Shown in pieces: positions 23,810 through 37,204 of a DNA stretch of 64,000 bases (position 1 is the first letter of the stretch; every line of letters starts with the position of its first letter). The notes beneath the pieces were generated by a model. It saw only the letters and a program-made list of their open reading frames with translations, made no database searches and was not told the origin of the DNA. Source of the stretch: Rhea pennata (taxonomy: Eukaryota > Chordata > Aves > Rheiformes > Rheidae); NCBI RefSeq assembly GCF_028389875.1, contig NC_084675.1:19182412-19246411 (forward strand), written 5' to 3'. Made by a program: the position numbers and the translations under genes.

Positions 23810-26628
23810 GGTGTCCATCAGCATTTATCTTGAGTGGTGAGATAGCTGAGAAAAACACTATTTTAAGACACTGCTATTTATTATACTTTGTTAAATTGCA
23901 TTTACCCTGCCTTGTAGACTGAGGCAAGTCTCTGTGAAGTGTGATGTCTGGGAAAAGTGGTAGATAAACAATGACAGAAAACAAAATTATTCCAAATTAG
24001 CCCTGTCTGGAGATTAACAATACAAGATGCCTTCCTTTCCTGCCTTTTCTGTAAGGTATCTCGAGAGGTTATCTAGTTCCTGTCTGCTTCAAGAGGCACA
24101 ATTACCAACATGCTGATGTCTGTCTAACCTGTTTTTAAAATTAGAAAAATCGAGACTACATAACTACATGAACACTGTAAACATTAGAGGTCATCTCTTA
24201 CTGTTGGAAAATTGTTCTGAATGTCTAGTGTAAATCCTGCAACTTCAGACTAATATTCTTCTCTTTTTGTTCTGTCCCTGGTGGACGTGAAATATGATTG
24301 ACCCTTTGCTAACACTTCTCCCCCCCGCCGGTTTCGTGAAGTATAGCTCTAATGTTTATGATGTGTCCTCTTTGCTAGACTAAGCAACATAAATTTTTTT
24401 GATCTGTCTTTGCTCATTTTTTTTTTTTTTTTTTTTTGCTGAGACCTTCATGAAGAAGGAAACAATCTCCTTTAAAAGAATTATAGTAAGTATACCTAGG
24501 GCTATTTTGATACTGCTGTCTTGGACATTCTGTATTTTATCTGTATATGCTTGTACTTCTTTATTTCTAATTGTTAGTAAACTCGGATCTCGCTTCCACT
24601 TTTTGTACAATTTCTTATTTAGTTTTGTGTCTATGAGGAATTATGATTTATCAGGTTTCTCCTCATACTCTTCCTGTTTTTCCCGCTGCTTTGAGGGTGT
24701 TCATGCTTGGTTCTTTTAAGACCACTGAGCCTTCATATCTGCTTTATTGAGGTCTACTGTCTGTCTTCTGAGCTACCATTACTTCTTGCCTCATGCATTT
24801 TGCACATTTATGCTTTCAGTCATTCCTTTGCCACTAAATTTATTACAGGAGTGTTGAGTGCCTCTCTGCCGCTTGCTTTCCTGCTGCTTACATCAAAACC
24901 CCTCACAAAGTCCCACCCCTCCTTTTTTTTCACATTGCTCTTCATACTGTCCTGTTTTGAAAAATTCTGATGTGTTGAAAAAATGCCATGTTCATCTGAT
25001 TTCCCTGGCTTGACCGTCTGCACTAGGCCTTGCTATAACAAAATACTTTGGATGCTGGAAAGTTGAAAGTCATTACATTCTGGGCTTTGAACAGAGATGA
25101 GCTTCTTTTCTTGGCCTTTCTGGGCAAATTCTAATGTTCTGTCATAATGTGTTACTTATTTTCCTAGTCAGCTGATCAAAATTACAATTTAATTTGCCTA
25201 TGTAATATTTCTTCCATCATCCTCTGTTTCTTTCTTATCAGTACAGGACTCCTATAAATGCACAGGGGATGCTCAGCAGTTTTGGACCACTATTTTAAAT
25301 CTTGTGCTGGTGTAGAAATCCTCCTGTCTTGTACATTTTGTTAAGACTTTTGCTGCTGTGCCTTAACTACTGGTGGGTTTACACAAGTGTATGACAGACT
25401 TCTGCTTTCCGTCAAGAAAATGTGGCCAAAACCATTATTCCTTTAGGCAGTCCAGGGCTATTTGTCTCCCTGCCCGTTTCTTCCTTTACCTTTTCCCTGA
25501 AACTTCTTTTATTTGCCAGCAAAAATACGTAATTGTTTTTAGAAGCTGGATTGATCTGACTCTTTTTGCCTGGTCTAACCTGTTGGGGAGCCGGTACTAC
25601 ACCCAACGAGGTGGTTTCCCCTCAATTCTGAGGCTGCCCTTGCTTCCGTGGGAGGAAGGCGCAGGGTCCCTGCCGCAGGAGAGCCCGGCGTGGAGAGCTC
25701 TCACGGGGACACCGGAGGGCCCTCCTCTGAGTTTGAATGCCTGTAGGGTTAGGGAACTACTGAGTAGTGGGGTGTCTTGACCTCTGCGATGGATGGAGGT
25801 GTTCTTAGTTATAAGATGTATTTTTTTTTCCTTCAGTTCCTTAACAGGAGTATCATCTTGCACACTGCAGATGTATTAAGCTAGGTGTCTATGTAGAAGG
25901 CATGATCCTCTCCCCACCCTGGGAGACTCGCATCCCAAATAGCCATTTTATGCCTCCTCAAATAACTACAAAGATATTTTTAGCAAGTCTCAGATAATTG
26001 CAGCATTGAAGATTGTTATTGTTTCATTCCTACAGGGATCTTATTTTGTGTTTTATAGATAATTTTGTTGTAACACGTTATCAAATTATACTTCACTTAA
26101 CAGATTGTAGATTTAGAGGTAAATTTTCTTTGCTGATGGCTTGCCTTGCAAATAATCCAAACTATTCCAGTCTGAACACTGGGAGAACTACAGAGTAAGT
26201 TGTGCATATTTGTGGCCAACACACTCATTTAGATGTTAAAACTGATTCTAGCTTATGGGAGAGAACTATTTATTTAGTTCTACCAGTGGAAACTGATGTA
26301 TTAAAAAACCACCTAGTTTAGATCTATTTTTGCAGACAACTTTTTTCTTTAAAAAAAGAAAAGGCAGTTAAAAATGCAGCATGGTGAAAAAAAGCACCTG
26401 AAACCTAAAGAAATTGTCTTTAGCCTAAAAGAAGGGCTAGCAACAGCTCTTTAAAATGTCACTTAACGGTACACACTAACCAAGCATATATATGTAAGCA
26501 CACACACGGGTAGTTCATGATACATTGCAGATATCATGATTAAAAAGTAGATTTTATACATATCTATTGGATCCAGCCTCTGGCATACTGAAATGCAAGC
26601 TGCAACTGAAAATTAAATATTGGACACA

Positions 26629-26654
26629 TTTTTTTTTTTTTTTTTTTTTTTTTT
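26629..26654. repeat. Poly-T run
   Basis: Twenty-six consecutive T residues. Confidence 0.95.
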
Positions 26655-29600
26655 CCCAAACAAATCCCTGATTGTTGTCCTGGGGCTCACCCTTTTCTAG
26701 TTTGTTTATTATTCTGGCTGACATCTGTTCTTATTCAATAATTGCCCTTAGGGTATGTAACTTTGAGTCTAAAGGTGAATGATAGAGTCATTTGGTTTTA
26801 TTTATTTTCTTGATTCCTCTTGCCATCTTTACTGGAGCCCCTGATGACAACGGCATCTAGCACGTGCTTCTCATTTTGCATGGCAAAAGAAAGCAGCAGC
26901 ACTGAAAGACTGGGGAAGAGCTGTAAAATGTTGGGCATTTCTGTGGTTATGTAACTAGACAGCCAGGGGGAAAACCACTACGGGCAAGTGCTGGTGGCCA
27001 CCTGCCAAAGGGGCATCACTGCGTTTCAAGAAGCTTTAAGAAGCAGGACTGTTAATACGGCTGGCGGTAAGGAGGCCGGCTATGGAAGCTTTAAATCTCA
27101 CTTTCAAAGCCCTCAATTTGAAAACCATAATTCTTTGAGTTGGATGAGTCTGCTATTTGAGAATAGAGGTGAACTCTGGGTCCCTGAAGTGAGGAGCAAG
27201 TTTGCTGTTGACTCAAGTGGGAATTGAGGTTAATCCTATGACTGCTTTCCAGCCCTGTAAAGTAAGACGGTGAGCAGATACTACAGCTGTTATGAATCAG
27301 CCAGGTTATACTCCGGTCATTTTATACTGGCTGGGTTAGTAATGTTTTATGCACAACTTTGTTGTGCAGGCCAAAGCCATCCGTATATTATAACATACAA
27401 ATACAATAAACCCAAAACTGTGCTCTTTTTAAGTGTAGAGGCCAAAAAGAAGGGTGGGAGGCATTGGAATAACCATCTTTTCTAATTTGCAAAAGCTTTG
27501 TTAGTTCTAAACTGAAGCATTTCGAAGTGGACTTATAACTGTTAGAATGAATTAATACTAGAAATATCTGAATATTAGAAAAATCTCCAGCAGGTCTTGC
27601 CAGTTTGACTCTCTGCAATCCTGAGAAGAGATAGCAGAGAGTTTTTAGGAGTGAGTACTGACTTATGTGTGGGTTTCTGTTTATAGCCGCTTAAGAAAAA
27701 TTGCTATAACCCCCACTCCCAGACTGGGGTGGCACTTATATATGTATATGTATATAAATAAATAATATATACACATATAAATGTATCCTTTGTTTCAGAG
27801 GGATGCTTCCAGGGAACTTCCAGGTCTTGGTGGTATCAAAACACACTGACTATTTTGTGTTTCTAGTTAGCTAGTCTGGGTACACAAGTAAAACTAAACT
27901 GGCTCATGTTTCTTTCTCTTGAGTTGCAGGGTCAATATCTGACTTCTCAGCACCCATCTGTGTGGGTGAGCCCTTCAGACCTCCAGTTGTATTTACAGCA
28001 TGTTTGGGTCAAAAATACGAGATTTTGGTAATTATCCTAAAGGATGCTGTGTCTGGGATCCTTTCTGGGACAAAACTTAACCTGGCTTAGTCTATTTTGT
28101 GGCTGTATTTCAGATTCTCAAAGTGGTGCAACAACCAACTATATTCTGCCTTATAGAGTCATTTTATTTCTAGGAACATTTGGAGAAACTTCATTTGAAA
28201 TAAAATTCAGGCAGGCTTCAAAGGAAAAGTGTCCAAATGAAAGACTTTGGCTCTTGCAAGGTCGCGTGGAGAAATCCATGATTTTTTTTTTCTTTTTTTC
28301 TTAAAAAAAAGTTAGAACAGGTAAACAGAAAGCAACAGTACTGACAGGAAGCAACCAGCACGTTGGATTCTGAGAAGCTTGAGGTGTAACTGTTCTTGCT
28401 GAAACCTGTCAGCTGATGTAGTGCTCCCCCGTATGCAGGCACCAGCGTAGGCAGTATTTCACCGGCGTGGTCATTCATGCTGCAGATTAGAGCTGTTGCT
28501 TTTCATGTATGGATGTATTCTGGCAACCTTGAGGCAGTGGGCTTTGACCATAAGAGAGGTTATTGCTTTTACTTTTACTGCATGTCCAAATCGTAAGTCA
28601 TGAATCACTGACTTCTCACGAGAGGAGACAAATTTTAATCTCTTTAGTAGGATAAATGGGTTTTAAACATGCGTATAGGTCATCGTAACCTAAGCTGATG
28701 ATTCTGGCTTTAGCAGCCTGAATGAAAGTAATTACAGTGATGTAAACAGTAACCAGGCTTAATGCCTGAAGTATATAGATTAAACAGTCCAAGTTTAGAA
28801 GCCTGTTTATCTTGTTGCCTTTAGCTTTGGAAAGAGTACCGAACAAGCTGGAAAGTAATCCTGTGAGCTAAGCATTTTGATCTTGCCAACTGTCATGAAT
28901 GAGAAAAGTAAGGATAGCTCAGCGGTCAAAGGATGATGCTCAAATTCTAGTGGAGCCAACTCAGCCTTTCCTACCAGCCAGAAAAAGAGAAAAAACAAAC
29001 AAACAAAAAAGGGAGCTCTGCAAAATTTAAAGAACGTAGCTCTTCCTATGGAGCTTTTCAAAGTGATCTCTTAATTGAACTGTTTTGCTTCTGAGAGATT
29101 TACACTCCAGTAATGTTTCCTCCTATCCTGACAACCTAACTGTGATTGGGACTTTCCCTCATAGCGTAGAAGCTCAAGTTTCAAGATTGAAAAAACGATA
29201 GGAAAGATCTAAAGACAACAAAATGACAGTGATTAGTATAAGTGACAGACAGCAAAAGCAGTGAAGGAAGGAAACGTGAAGATGCTCAGGAAATGGGTTT
29301 GAACATGCTCAGCTCTGTGGGCATGTAACGTTGTGGGTCATGTTAACCTACCTCCCTGCTTTCCACACCTTCTCCACCATCTCTTTCAAAACCTCACCTT
29401 AAAAGGTGCTAGTTAGAAACCTGAACTGTTACAAAACTAATTACTTGAAAGTCCTACTTGTGTTGCTTGATTTTGTACCATCCTTTCCTGCAAAAAACTG
29501 TGATGAGGGTGACCTGGTCTGATGCTAGGGTTTGCAGCGAGGACTGGGGCTGCCCTGCACCCTGGCAGCTTAGCGGTGCTCAAAGTTTGAACGACTTCTG

Positions 29601-32600
29601 GCTGGCTTGGGCTGGTGATGGGCCACGTGCGAATGGGAGAACCTGCCCTTCCTTACCGCCGCGGTCCTGGGAGCGTGGAGGGGGTGTCGGAGGTGGGACG
29701 ACGCACGTTAGTCCTCCCACGCTTGCCAAGTCTGGCAGTGCTCATTTCTTTGCTTTTTGTCTAGGGGAAAGAAAATCGCGCTGGACTGCTGCCCTTTAGC
29801 CACGGTAATTTCCTAACGGTGATCTGTGTGACTAGGAATTGTCCCATGTCCCAGGTTTCCTATGGGCATTCGCTGTCAGCAATCCACAACACCAATCCAC
29901 CGGCGAGTACTGAAATCTCTGGTGCGTGTACGACACGGAGAACAAGACGAAGATGATGTGCATCTTCCTGAGAACGGCCCGAGGGGGATTTATTTATTCC
30001 ACTGCTGCATGTGAGAATCTTTACCTTTTCTGAAAAAGGGGGTTAGAAATCACTGTCTTCTGCCTATCTCAGTCAGCAACTTAATGCCTTTAATTTCTCA
30101 GACAAACTCAATTCACTGCCTGAAAGAGAAAATCCTAAAGGGTCAATTCAATTAAAAAGATGAATGGGGGAAAGCAGAACAAATATGATACTAATTAGTA
30201 TGTTTTAATGTATACACAGCAGTGTAATGGTGTTGCATGCCTGGCATAGATGAATTGAGGGAATAAGAGGCTTAAAAACTTAGCATTTTCAGAAGTGATT
30301 TGTCATGAAAAATCTTGTCAAAAATTTATGTGGGGAGTTGGCTGTTTCATACTTTCCTTTGAATTGCATGTTCCTGCAATAATATAGTGTTTATATCCCT
30401 TCACTCCAAGTGCCCCCACTTGTTTGCAAATGTATAGATTTAGACATTGAAGGAGGAAGCACAGTTCTTTAAAAAAAAAAAAAATAAAATAAATAAATAA
30501 GTGACTTGAGAACATTGCTTTGGTCAATGTTGTTGCTTCCTTTGCATTTTTTTATGAATTCTCAAAGGTAGAAGTCTAATAAAAAAAAAAAAAAGAAGAA
30601 GAAAAGAAAGTAGATGTAAAAAACAAGAAGGTAAATGACCCCACTCAACCTAGTGGTTTACGATGTAAGAAGCAAACAGGACGTGGTGGCAGGAGTGTGT
30701 GCACCGTAATGAATGGCTCTGTCCAACGGGTAGTAGTGCAGCAGCAAAGCTGGAGTAGCATCAGCTGAATTTGAGTGTCAAGCAGGAAAGGGTGCTTAAG
30801 CATGAATGAGGGCTTCTTGACTGACGTGCCATGCACCAGGTAGAGATTAAAGCTAAAATCTTGCAAACTGGATTTGTCTATAAGACAGCGAATACAGGCA
30901 GCATTGCAACTACATTTATTAAGGTGCTTTCGTCCGTATGTGAGGAAATTTGAATTCTTGAGCTTTTAGTTTTAATGTGAAAATGAACTTAGAGTTGCTG
31001 TTGAGTCCTAGCAGTGTTCTGGAAAAGGTTGGTGAAGGATCTAATTAATTCCCACTGACCATCCTCTCAATCCCACAATTGCTGTAGCAGGCAGCAGGCA
31101 GAAACTATCACAGGAGGACAGTCTAGGAGAAGCTGTAGTGAGGAAGAGGATGGAGCAAGGAAGGGAGAGGGGAATAAACATCAGTGTGAGATGCCTGGGT
31201 TGCAAAACAAGGATCAAGAGACTCTGGGCTGCTCTCCCTTTGAGAGAAGGGCAACGTTTCGGTGTGCAGTGGAGGTAAAGGGAGCTCCTGATCTGAGCGA
31301 GTTTCTGCATCCTTGTCCATCCTAAGACCATCCCTCAGGGAGCAGGGAGCAGGGAGAGGACTCAGATTGGAAGGGATAAGGGGCTGCCTGAAGGTTGGTT
31401 TGTTTTTTAAAGCCTCTTGAGAGAACTGCTAAGCATCAGAGTTTTCCTCTGTGAGGAAGGGAGGAAATGTGGACTTTCAACATGAAGTTACTGGAGACCT
31501 TTTGTTGCCATATGCAATGTCTGTATCCTGCTGTCTCTCTTTCTCTCAGGTGAATTAATGTCTAAATAGAGGAGTCTGTCTTTTTTATAAGAAGGGATTA
31601 TGGGATGTTTCCTGATTACAAGAGCTGAGAGGCAGCCCTGCAGTGTATCTGGCCGCTATAAGAATACTTAGCATCAGCAGAAAATATTTGGTCCAGTCAT
31701 TTTGGGGGAATTGATTTAGAAGTGCCAAATGTATCTTGGAGGCAATCTTTTGTGTAAACATTTGTGCATCCTTCCTATATCCTCTGGAACAGGCATAAGA
31801 ACAACTTTTGGTTTTCTCACTGTTACTTGATTAGCTCAAGAGGACGCTCCTGTTCTGGTGGTATGCAGGTCTGGGTGAGGAGAGAAAACAGGTCTGATGA
31901 AACAGTTTGTCTTTCTTTGCCCATGTATTGAGATCTGATGGCCTCATATTCCTGAGATCAGAATACACCACTATGGGGAATCTGGTTCCCCAGAACCTCT
32001 GTTTTGCTTTGATCTAGGCTGGCGTTGAAAAGTTCTTGCTCCTTTGCTATTTGACAGTGCTGCAGTAGAGCCAGTGGAAGCAGTATTGCTATTGCTAACG
32101 AGAAATGATAGCCACCAAAGGATGTAGCCTGCTCCATTACGGCTTGTGGCAGCTGTGAAGTACCTGACAAGGTCCTGCCTGAACTGTAGGATTTGTGATA
32201 TGCCTACGCGCCTTTTTCTTTCCAGAGTGACATTAGTGCTATTTTCTCCAACAGGAGCAAGTACTTGAACATCAGATCTATGTAACAGCTGCCTTCATCT
32301 GACAACTCCAGAATGTATTTCTCTCTCAGACTGATGGTTTTGGGAATGAGGAGAAATTTTAACTCTTTCATGGGAGATGGAGAGATTATGTCTGTTAGTG
32401 TTGCACTAGCACACATGCAGCTTGGCAGTAAAGCTGTCAGAGCACCAGTAATCCCACCTGAGTCCCTGGGCATGTGCACCAGGATGTCTGAGAAGAGCAT
32501 CCGACCCATGCTGCAATTGCAAGTGCCGCTAGAGATAATGCAAATGCTCCAAGGAGAAATGAAAGCTCTTCAGATGTACTTTCTTTAACTCTGAAACTTT

Positions 32601-35497
32601 GAAACCTAGGTTGTATTCCTCATTCTTAATGCAAGTTTCTACATGTAATGAATTCCTGGTGCAGTAATTAATGTTTAATACTGAAGTGTTTAAGTGAAGT
32701 GCCTTAATTTTTACATTAATTGTCTGTGATTCCCTGTGGGTTGTCATATAAGCTGTTTCAGCATCACAGAACTCTTTCTGTGCCAGATATTGCTGGTGTC
32801 TTTTGGAAAACAGTGATGATGCCAGTTTGTTTGTCCTGTGATCTCTCCATGCCATCAACCTGTTTGCTCTCTCCCCTTATGTCAAGGCTTTCTTTGAACA
32901 TCCAGTTTCCTTTAGGCCAGGGAGCTGATTGCTAGTTTTTCTGGCAACCAGCTTTTTGCCCATAACCAACCTAACCCAAATAAACCTTCTTTCTTTGATT
33001 TAATTTATGTGGACTTGGGACCAGTGGTAACATGCAGTCCTGTACATGCCTTACCTCAGTGTGAATCCCCTGCGATGATGGAATTGTTCTCTCTGCCTCA
33101 AAAGCACAGTTGCACCCCGAGGTGCTGTGCAGAAACAGAGTGGTGGTGCTTCATCAATTCCCCTCCTTCCTGGAGGTAGGGTCCAGTTGAGCAAACATGC
33201 TCTGAGCTCCTCCTGGAAGGCTACTCAGGCAATCGTTCTGCAGAGTTTCCCCTTTTCAAGGGAATGGCAGTGGCTGCTCAAGCTGGGTGGTGGGTGGCTC
33301 AGCCCGCTCCTTTGAGGTGAGGTGCAGTTTTCCATTCTAGATGCAGCGACCCAGAGTCTACTGGCTCTGGTGCAGTTGCTTACTCCCGTGGAGTGCCTCG
33401 GACTTTGTGAAGAGTAAGTGTTGCCAGTGGATAATCAAATAGATTGAAGCTTGGTCTGTATGGAAGGATAATGCTCTGTCAGTGCTCACTGGGGTGAGCA
33501 AGTTTACACCTGAACTTTAGCAGCATATCCTGTTGCGTGCAGGGAAGCTTTGTGCTGTGCGGAAAGACTCCGAACACCAAAATGTTCTGCAGAATTCATA
33601 GAAGTCGTACGAGTTTTTCCCAACTCTGCAGTTGAGCTGTGATTTCTTTAACTCTAATATAATTGTTGCAAGATTTAACTGGGAGGCAAGTAGATGGTTT
33701 AGCTGTTTTTTACCATAGTGGTAGATGAAGAAGAAAATCAGGCTTTCTAAGTGACAGAGACATTATGTATGATCATGCAGAACTATAAGACTGGTAAAGG
33801 GATATTAAACATATTGTTCACTTGGTGGGTCAGACTAATTAAAACATGGCATCTTTATAATTTTTGTCACCGTTCAAGGAGGCTGAAACAGGTGAGGTGA
33901 CATTTCAAAACAAGAGTACTCTCTCAGGTGAAACGCAGGGGCATGCCTTTGCTTCTTCAGTCAACGTGGGGTGTAGGAGCCATGTGGGGCTACTGAACCA
34001 GGTACCTTACTAGCCTTCCTGATGAGGTTCTGGATTGTCTCACTGAGGAACAAACACTGAAATAACCTAGCTAAGGGAAAAGGTGCTGGTTTCAGTGAGA
34101 ATAAATATCAATACAAGTATTTTGGCCTGGGTGTGAGCCTGTTATGAACTGCAGTGAAAGACGAGGCTGTTACACTAGACATTAAGTGGCACAGTAAAAG
34201 ACATGTAACAGAATGTGAAATATGGGGATCCTTTACTTGATCTTGTCTTTTAGGTAGCTGAATGCTTTTTTGCACCTGAACTAATTTGTCTGGGTTAAAT
34301 GGAGTTTACCACCAGGGGAATAGGAAGAAGAGCAGAGATTCTCCATGGCTGAGGTGAGCTACATCAAAGAAGACCAGTGTCCTGGGATCCCCTTATCTCA
34401 ATATACACCGCAGAGAGGGACAGACAAGATGGTTCCCATTTCTGAATGATACAGCTAAAAATGAGGACATGCAAGTTAATGCAACCTGACGTGTTGCAAG
34501 GTGCCAGCAGGAGAGGACTAATGAAGCATCCAGCACCTTGAGAGTTGCAAATTCAGAGTTAGCTTCAAGACATCTGTCATAAAAGCCTAATGCTCCCTTT
34601 CCACACTGCCAAGGGATGGCTTAGGCCAGAGGAACGTAATTCAGATGGGCAGGTGGGTCCAAAGACTTATCATGGTAACACTGAACTGCACTTGGCCCCT
34701 AAAGCAGGCAAGTTCTTATTGATGCCACGTACCACATAAACTGTTTCACAGCTCTGGAAGATGGACTTTGCCTTGGCATCTTCAGTGTTACGAATTTTAT
34801 AGAAAGATTAATTGGCTGTTTCTATGAATGTTTCATCATCCCCATCATATGCATTTTATGGGGCCTGACTTGTGTCCAGATATTACAGAATCCATCCTGC
34901 AGTAGCTAATTCTCATCATGTGCACGGGCCTATGGGAAAAGTTATTTGCAATGAGCAAGTCTGGACTTTTAAATAAAGCTTACGTTTACACACTTAATGA
35001 AAACCTAAGGATAAAAACAGTAGGAACCAATCTGAAGGGCCTATGCAGGTGGATTGCAAGCAGGTGTGGTACACACTGTTCTAATTTAAAACTTTAATTA
35101 GTTCAAACAGAAATTAACTCTATAAAATTTCTTTCTTAACTAAGAAAAGAGAATACTGCCAACCATTCAACCTACTTTTCATCATCCATCCTTCCAGCCC
35201 TTAGCTAAACTCATTGTGCTAAGGCAACTGATTTTCTCATACTGAATAAATGATTATTGCCAAAAATATTTAGGATGGATACACAGGATGTCCCATTTAA
35301 AATCTGAATCCTTGCAAACAACAATGACCAAGAGAAAAAAAAAATACAGGGCTTGGATTTTCAAGTGAAAGCATATTTCAAGCACAATTCAGAAGAAAAT
35401 AGGAAATCATCCCAGGCATAAGAACCATTGAGATTTTGTGTATGTGCAGGAGGTTGTCCAGAGTCTGGGCAGGGCTTGTGATTTACTTATTCTTAAC

Positions 35498-35524
35498 AAA
35501 AAAAAAAAAAAAAAAAAAAAAAAA
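35498..35524. repeat. Poly-A run
   Basis: Twenty-seven consecutive A residues. Confidence 0.95.
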
Positions 35525-37060
35525 CACGGAAAGAGGCCAAGCCCCATCAGCAGCAGCCTCTTATTTATGGTCATGTAATGTCGACCTGGAAAGTATGAGA
35601 GGCTGGAAGCCCATCAGCCCCTCTGCAGGATTTGTTTTTGGCCAGCCACGTCATTCTTCCTAAAAATCAATCTCTCTTATAGAGATTTACCATGCTGTTG
35701 GGTGAGGAATGCTGTATTACACAGTCCTTCCTTTGAGCCATGTGTAGCAATCCAAATTTAGTTGAAAAACAAATAAAAACATTTGTTCATAATGACCAAA
35801 TAGATAACTCAGATGTAAATAACAACAACAACAACAACAAAACCACTTGATGAAATGAGAAAAACTGCCCTAATTCACTCATACTGGGGTTAAGCTGGAG
35901 AGAGCTCTCTCTTCCTTATCACCTATCCTTTGCTGACAGCAGGCTCTCAGAGGTTCCTTCTTTGTGCCCACATTAACCCTCATGTTGTATCTGTTGTAGA
36001 AACCACCACCAGAGAGCATTAATTAGAGCGCATCTTTCTTTGGAGCTCTTACAGCCAGTCCCTTCTCTGAAGTGTATCTGGGCAGATTCAATTTTTCACC
36101 TTGGAATGTCTTTTGTTTCCTTTTTATCTAGGTGATTGTCTGGACATGTTTCTTAATTAAATGAAGCATAACTTTATTTTCTTAGAGCTCTTTGTCAGAC
36201 CAGGATTCTCCTTCTGTGCTTGAACTCTTGCCTCCATGAGACTCTCCGCTTCGGAGATTTTTTTTTTCTTTTTTCAGTAGGAAGTGTCTCTTGTGCAGGA
36301 CCTATGTACGAGTTTAGACTTTAACAGATATATTTTATACATTTATTTCTTGTAGGCATTTGCATATGTAGCCTGTTATTGGCTCAGGCCTGTGATCAGA
36401 CCTGAAAACAATTAACCACTTTGGGGAGACAGTAAGTTTCTCCTAAGTGCATTGCGCTGCTGCTGTGGTTCCTTAATTACTTATCACTTACTTTTATTCT
36501 TTCAAGAGGCCTTATCTGGAAATATAATTGCTATCAATTTTGTAGAGATTCAGAGAATATATGAACGATAGTCTCTTAATATTCCATGATTTCACAGCAG
36601 CTGCCACAGAGGGATTGTATAATGACAGAGTTTGTGCAACCAGAAGGGCAAGTTGTTCTGCAGCTAAATGGGAAATGCTAGAGTTGTGTTGCAGTCTGCC
36701 ATCTGTCATGACAATACAGCTGAAAAGGCAGATAGGGTAGAATTTATATCATGATTGCATCCTTGCAATGCACGATGTGCTCTTCTCCCTGCAAAAATAT
36801 CGCTTGGCTTTGACAGGGCAAAATTGTGGTTGACCAAAAATGACGGATGCCTGTGAAGATGCCCATATGGCATGGTCAGTGATGGATGGTAGGCTGTCAG
36901 TATGCTAATGAGTAATACTGTCTCCTCCTGAAGTTATTCACATTCGGATCACTCTGCTGGCAGCAGGGGAGGCTCAGCCTTTCTGTGTCTAGATGTAAAC
37001 TGTCCTGTACTGAGTATTGTGTAAATAGGTAGGGTATAAATGGAAGGGAAAACAAAAGAT

Positions 37061-37204
37061 ATCACATAGAATTGGTAAGGTTGGAAGGGACCTTTGGAGA
37101 TCATCTAGTCCAACCCTCAAGTGAGTGGTCCATGTGGGGATTGAACCCATGACCTTGCCATTATTCGCACCATGCTCTAACCAGCTCAGCTAAACCTAAC
37201 CCCC
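37061..37204 (-). mobile_element. tRNA-derived SINE with CR1-type 3' tail (TguSINE1-like)
   Basis: Read on the minus strand, it begins at about 37204 with a tRNA-Ile-like head. Box A TAGCTGAGCTGG (37192..37181) and box B GGTTCAATCC (37147..37138) both match the pol III consensus. A short linker follows, then a CR1 3' end: GGTTGGACTAGATGATCTCC, then AGGTCCCTTCCAACC, ending in an ATTCTATG-type octamer near 37068. Songbird TguSINE1 elements have this architecture, with CR1 machinery supplying retrotransposition. No target-site duplication is evident by eye. This is the strongest taxonomic marker in the window and points to a passerine. Confidence 0.85.

Larger units (their letters stand above)
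23810..37060. other. Sequence downstream of HSD17B2 without a recognised gene
   Basis: Starts with the HSD17B2 3' UTR, whose end is not visible. The rest is AT-rich with homopolymer runs (T21 at 24417, T26 at 26629, A27 at 35498) and an (AAC)n patch at about 35819..35840. A modest GC-rich patch lies at 29520..29720. Open frames on both strands are shorter than or similar to chance expectation and match nothing I know. Confidence 0.5.

Noticed and set aside
11373-33330. Short similarity GGTGGCTCAG-CCGCTCCTTT at 11373 and 33294
   Set aside because: Only about 22-24 bases match and the flanks do not align, so it is probably coincidence.
37130-37204. Genuine tRNA-Ile gene on the minus strand
   Set aside because: It is joined directly to a CR1 tail, the anticodon region is altered and the acceptor ends do not pair well; this is a SINE head, not a tRNA gene.
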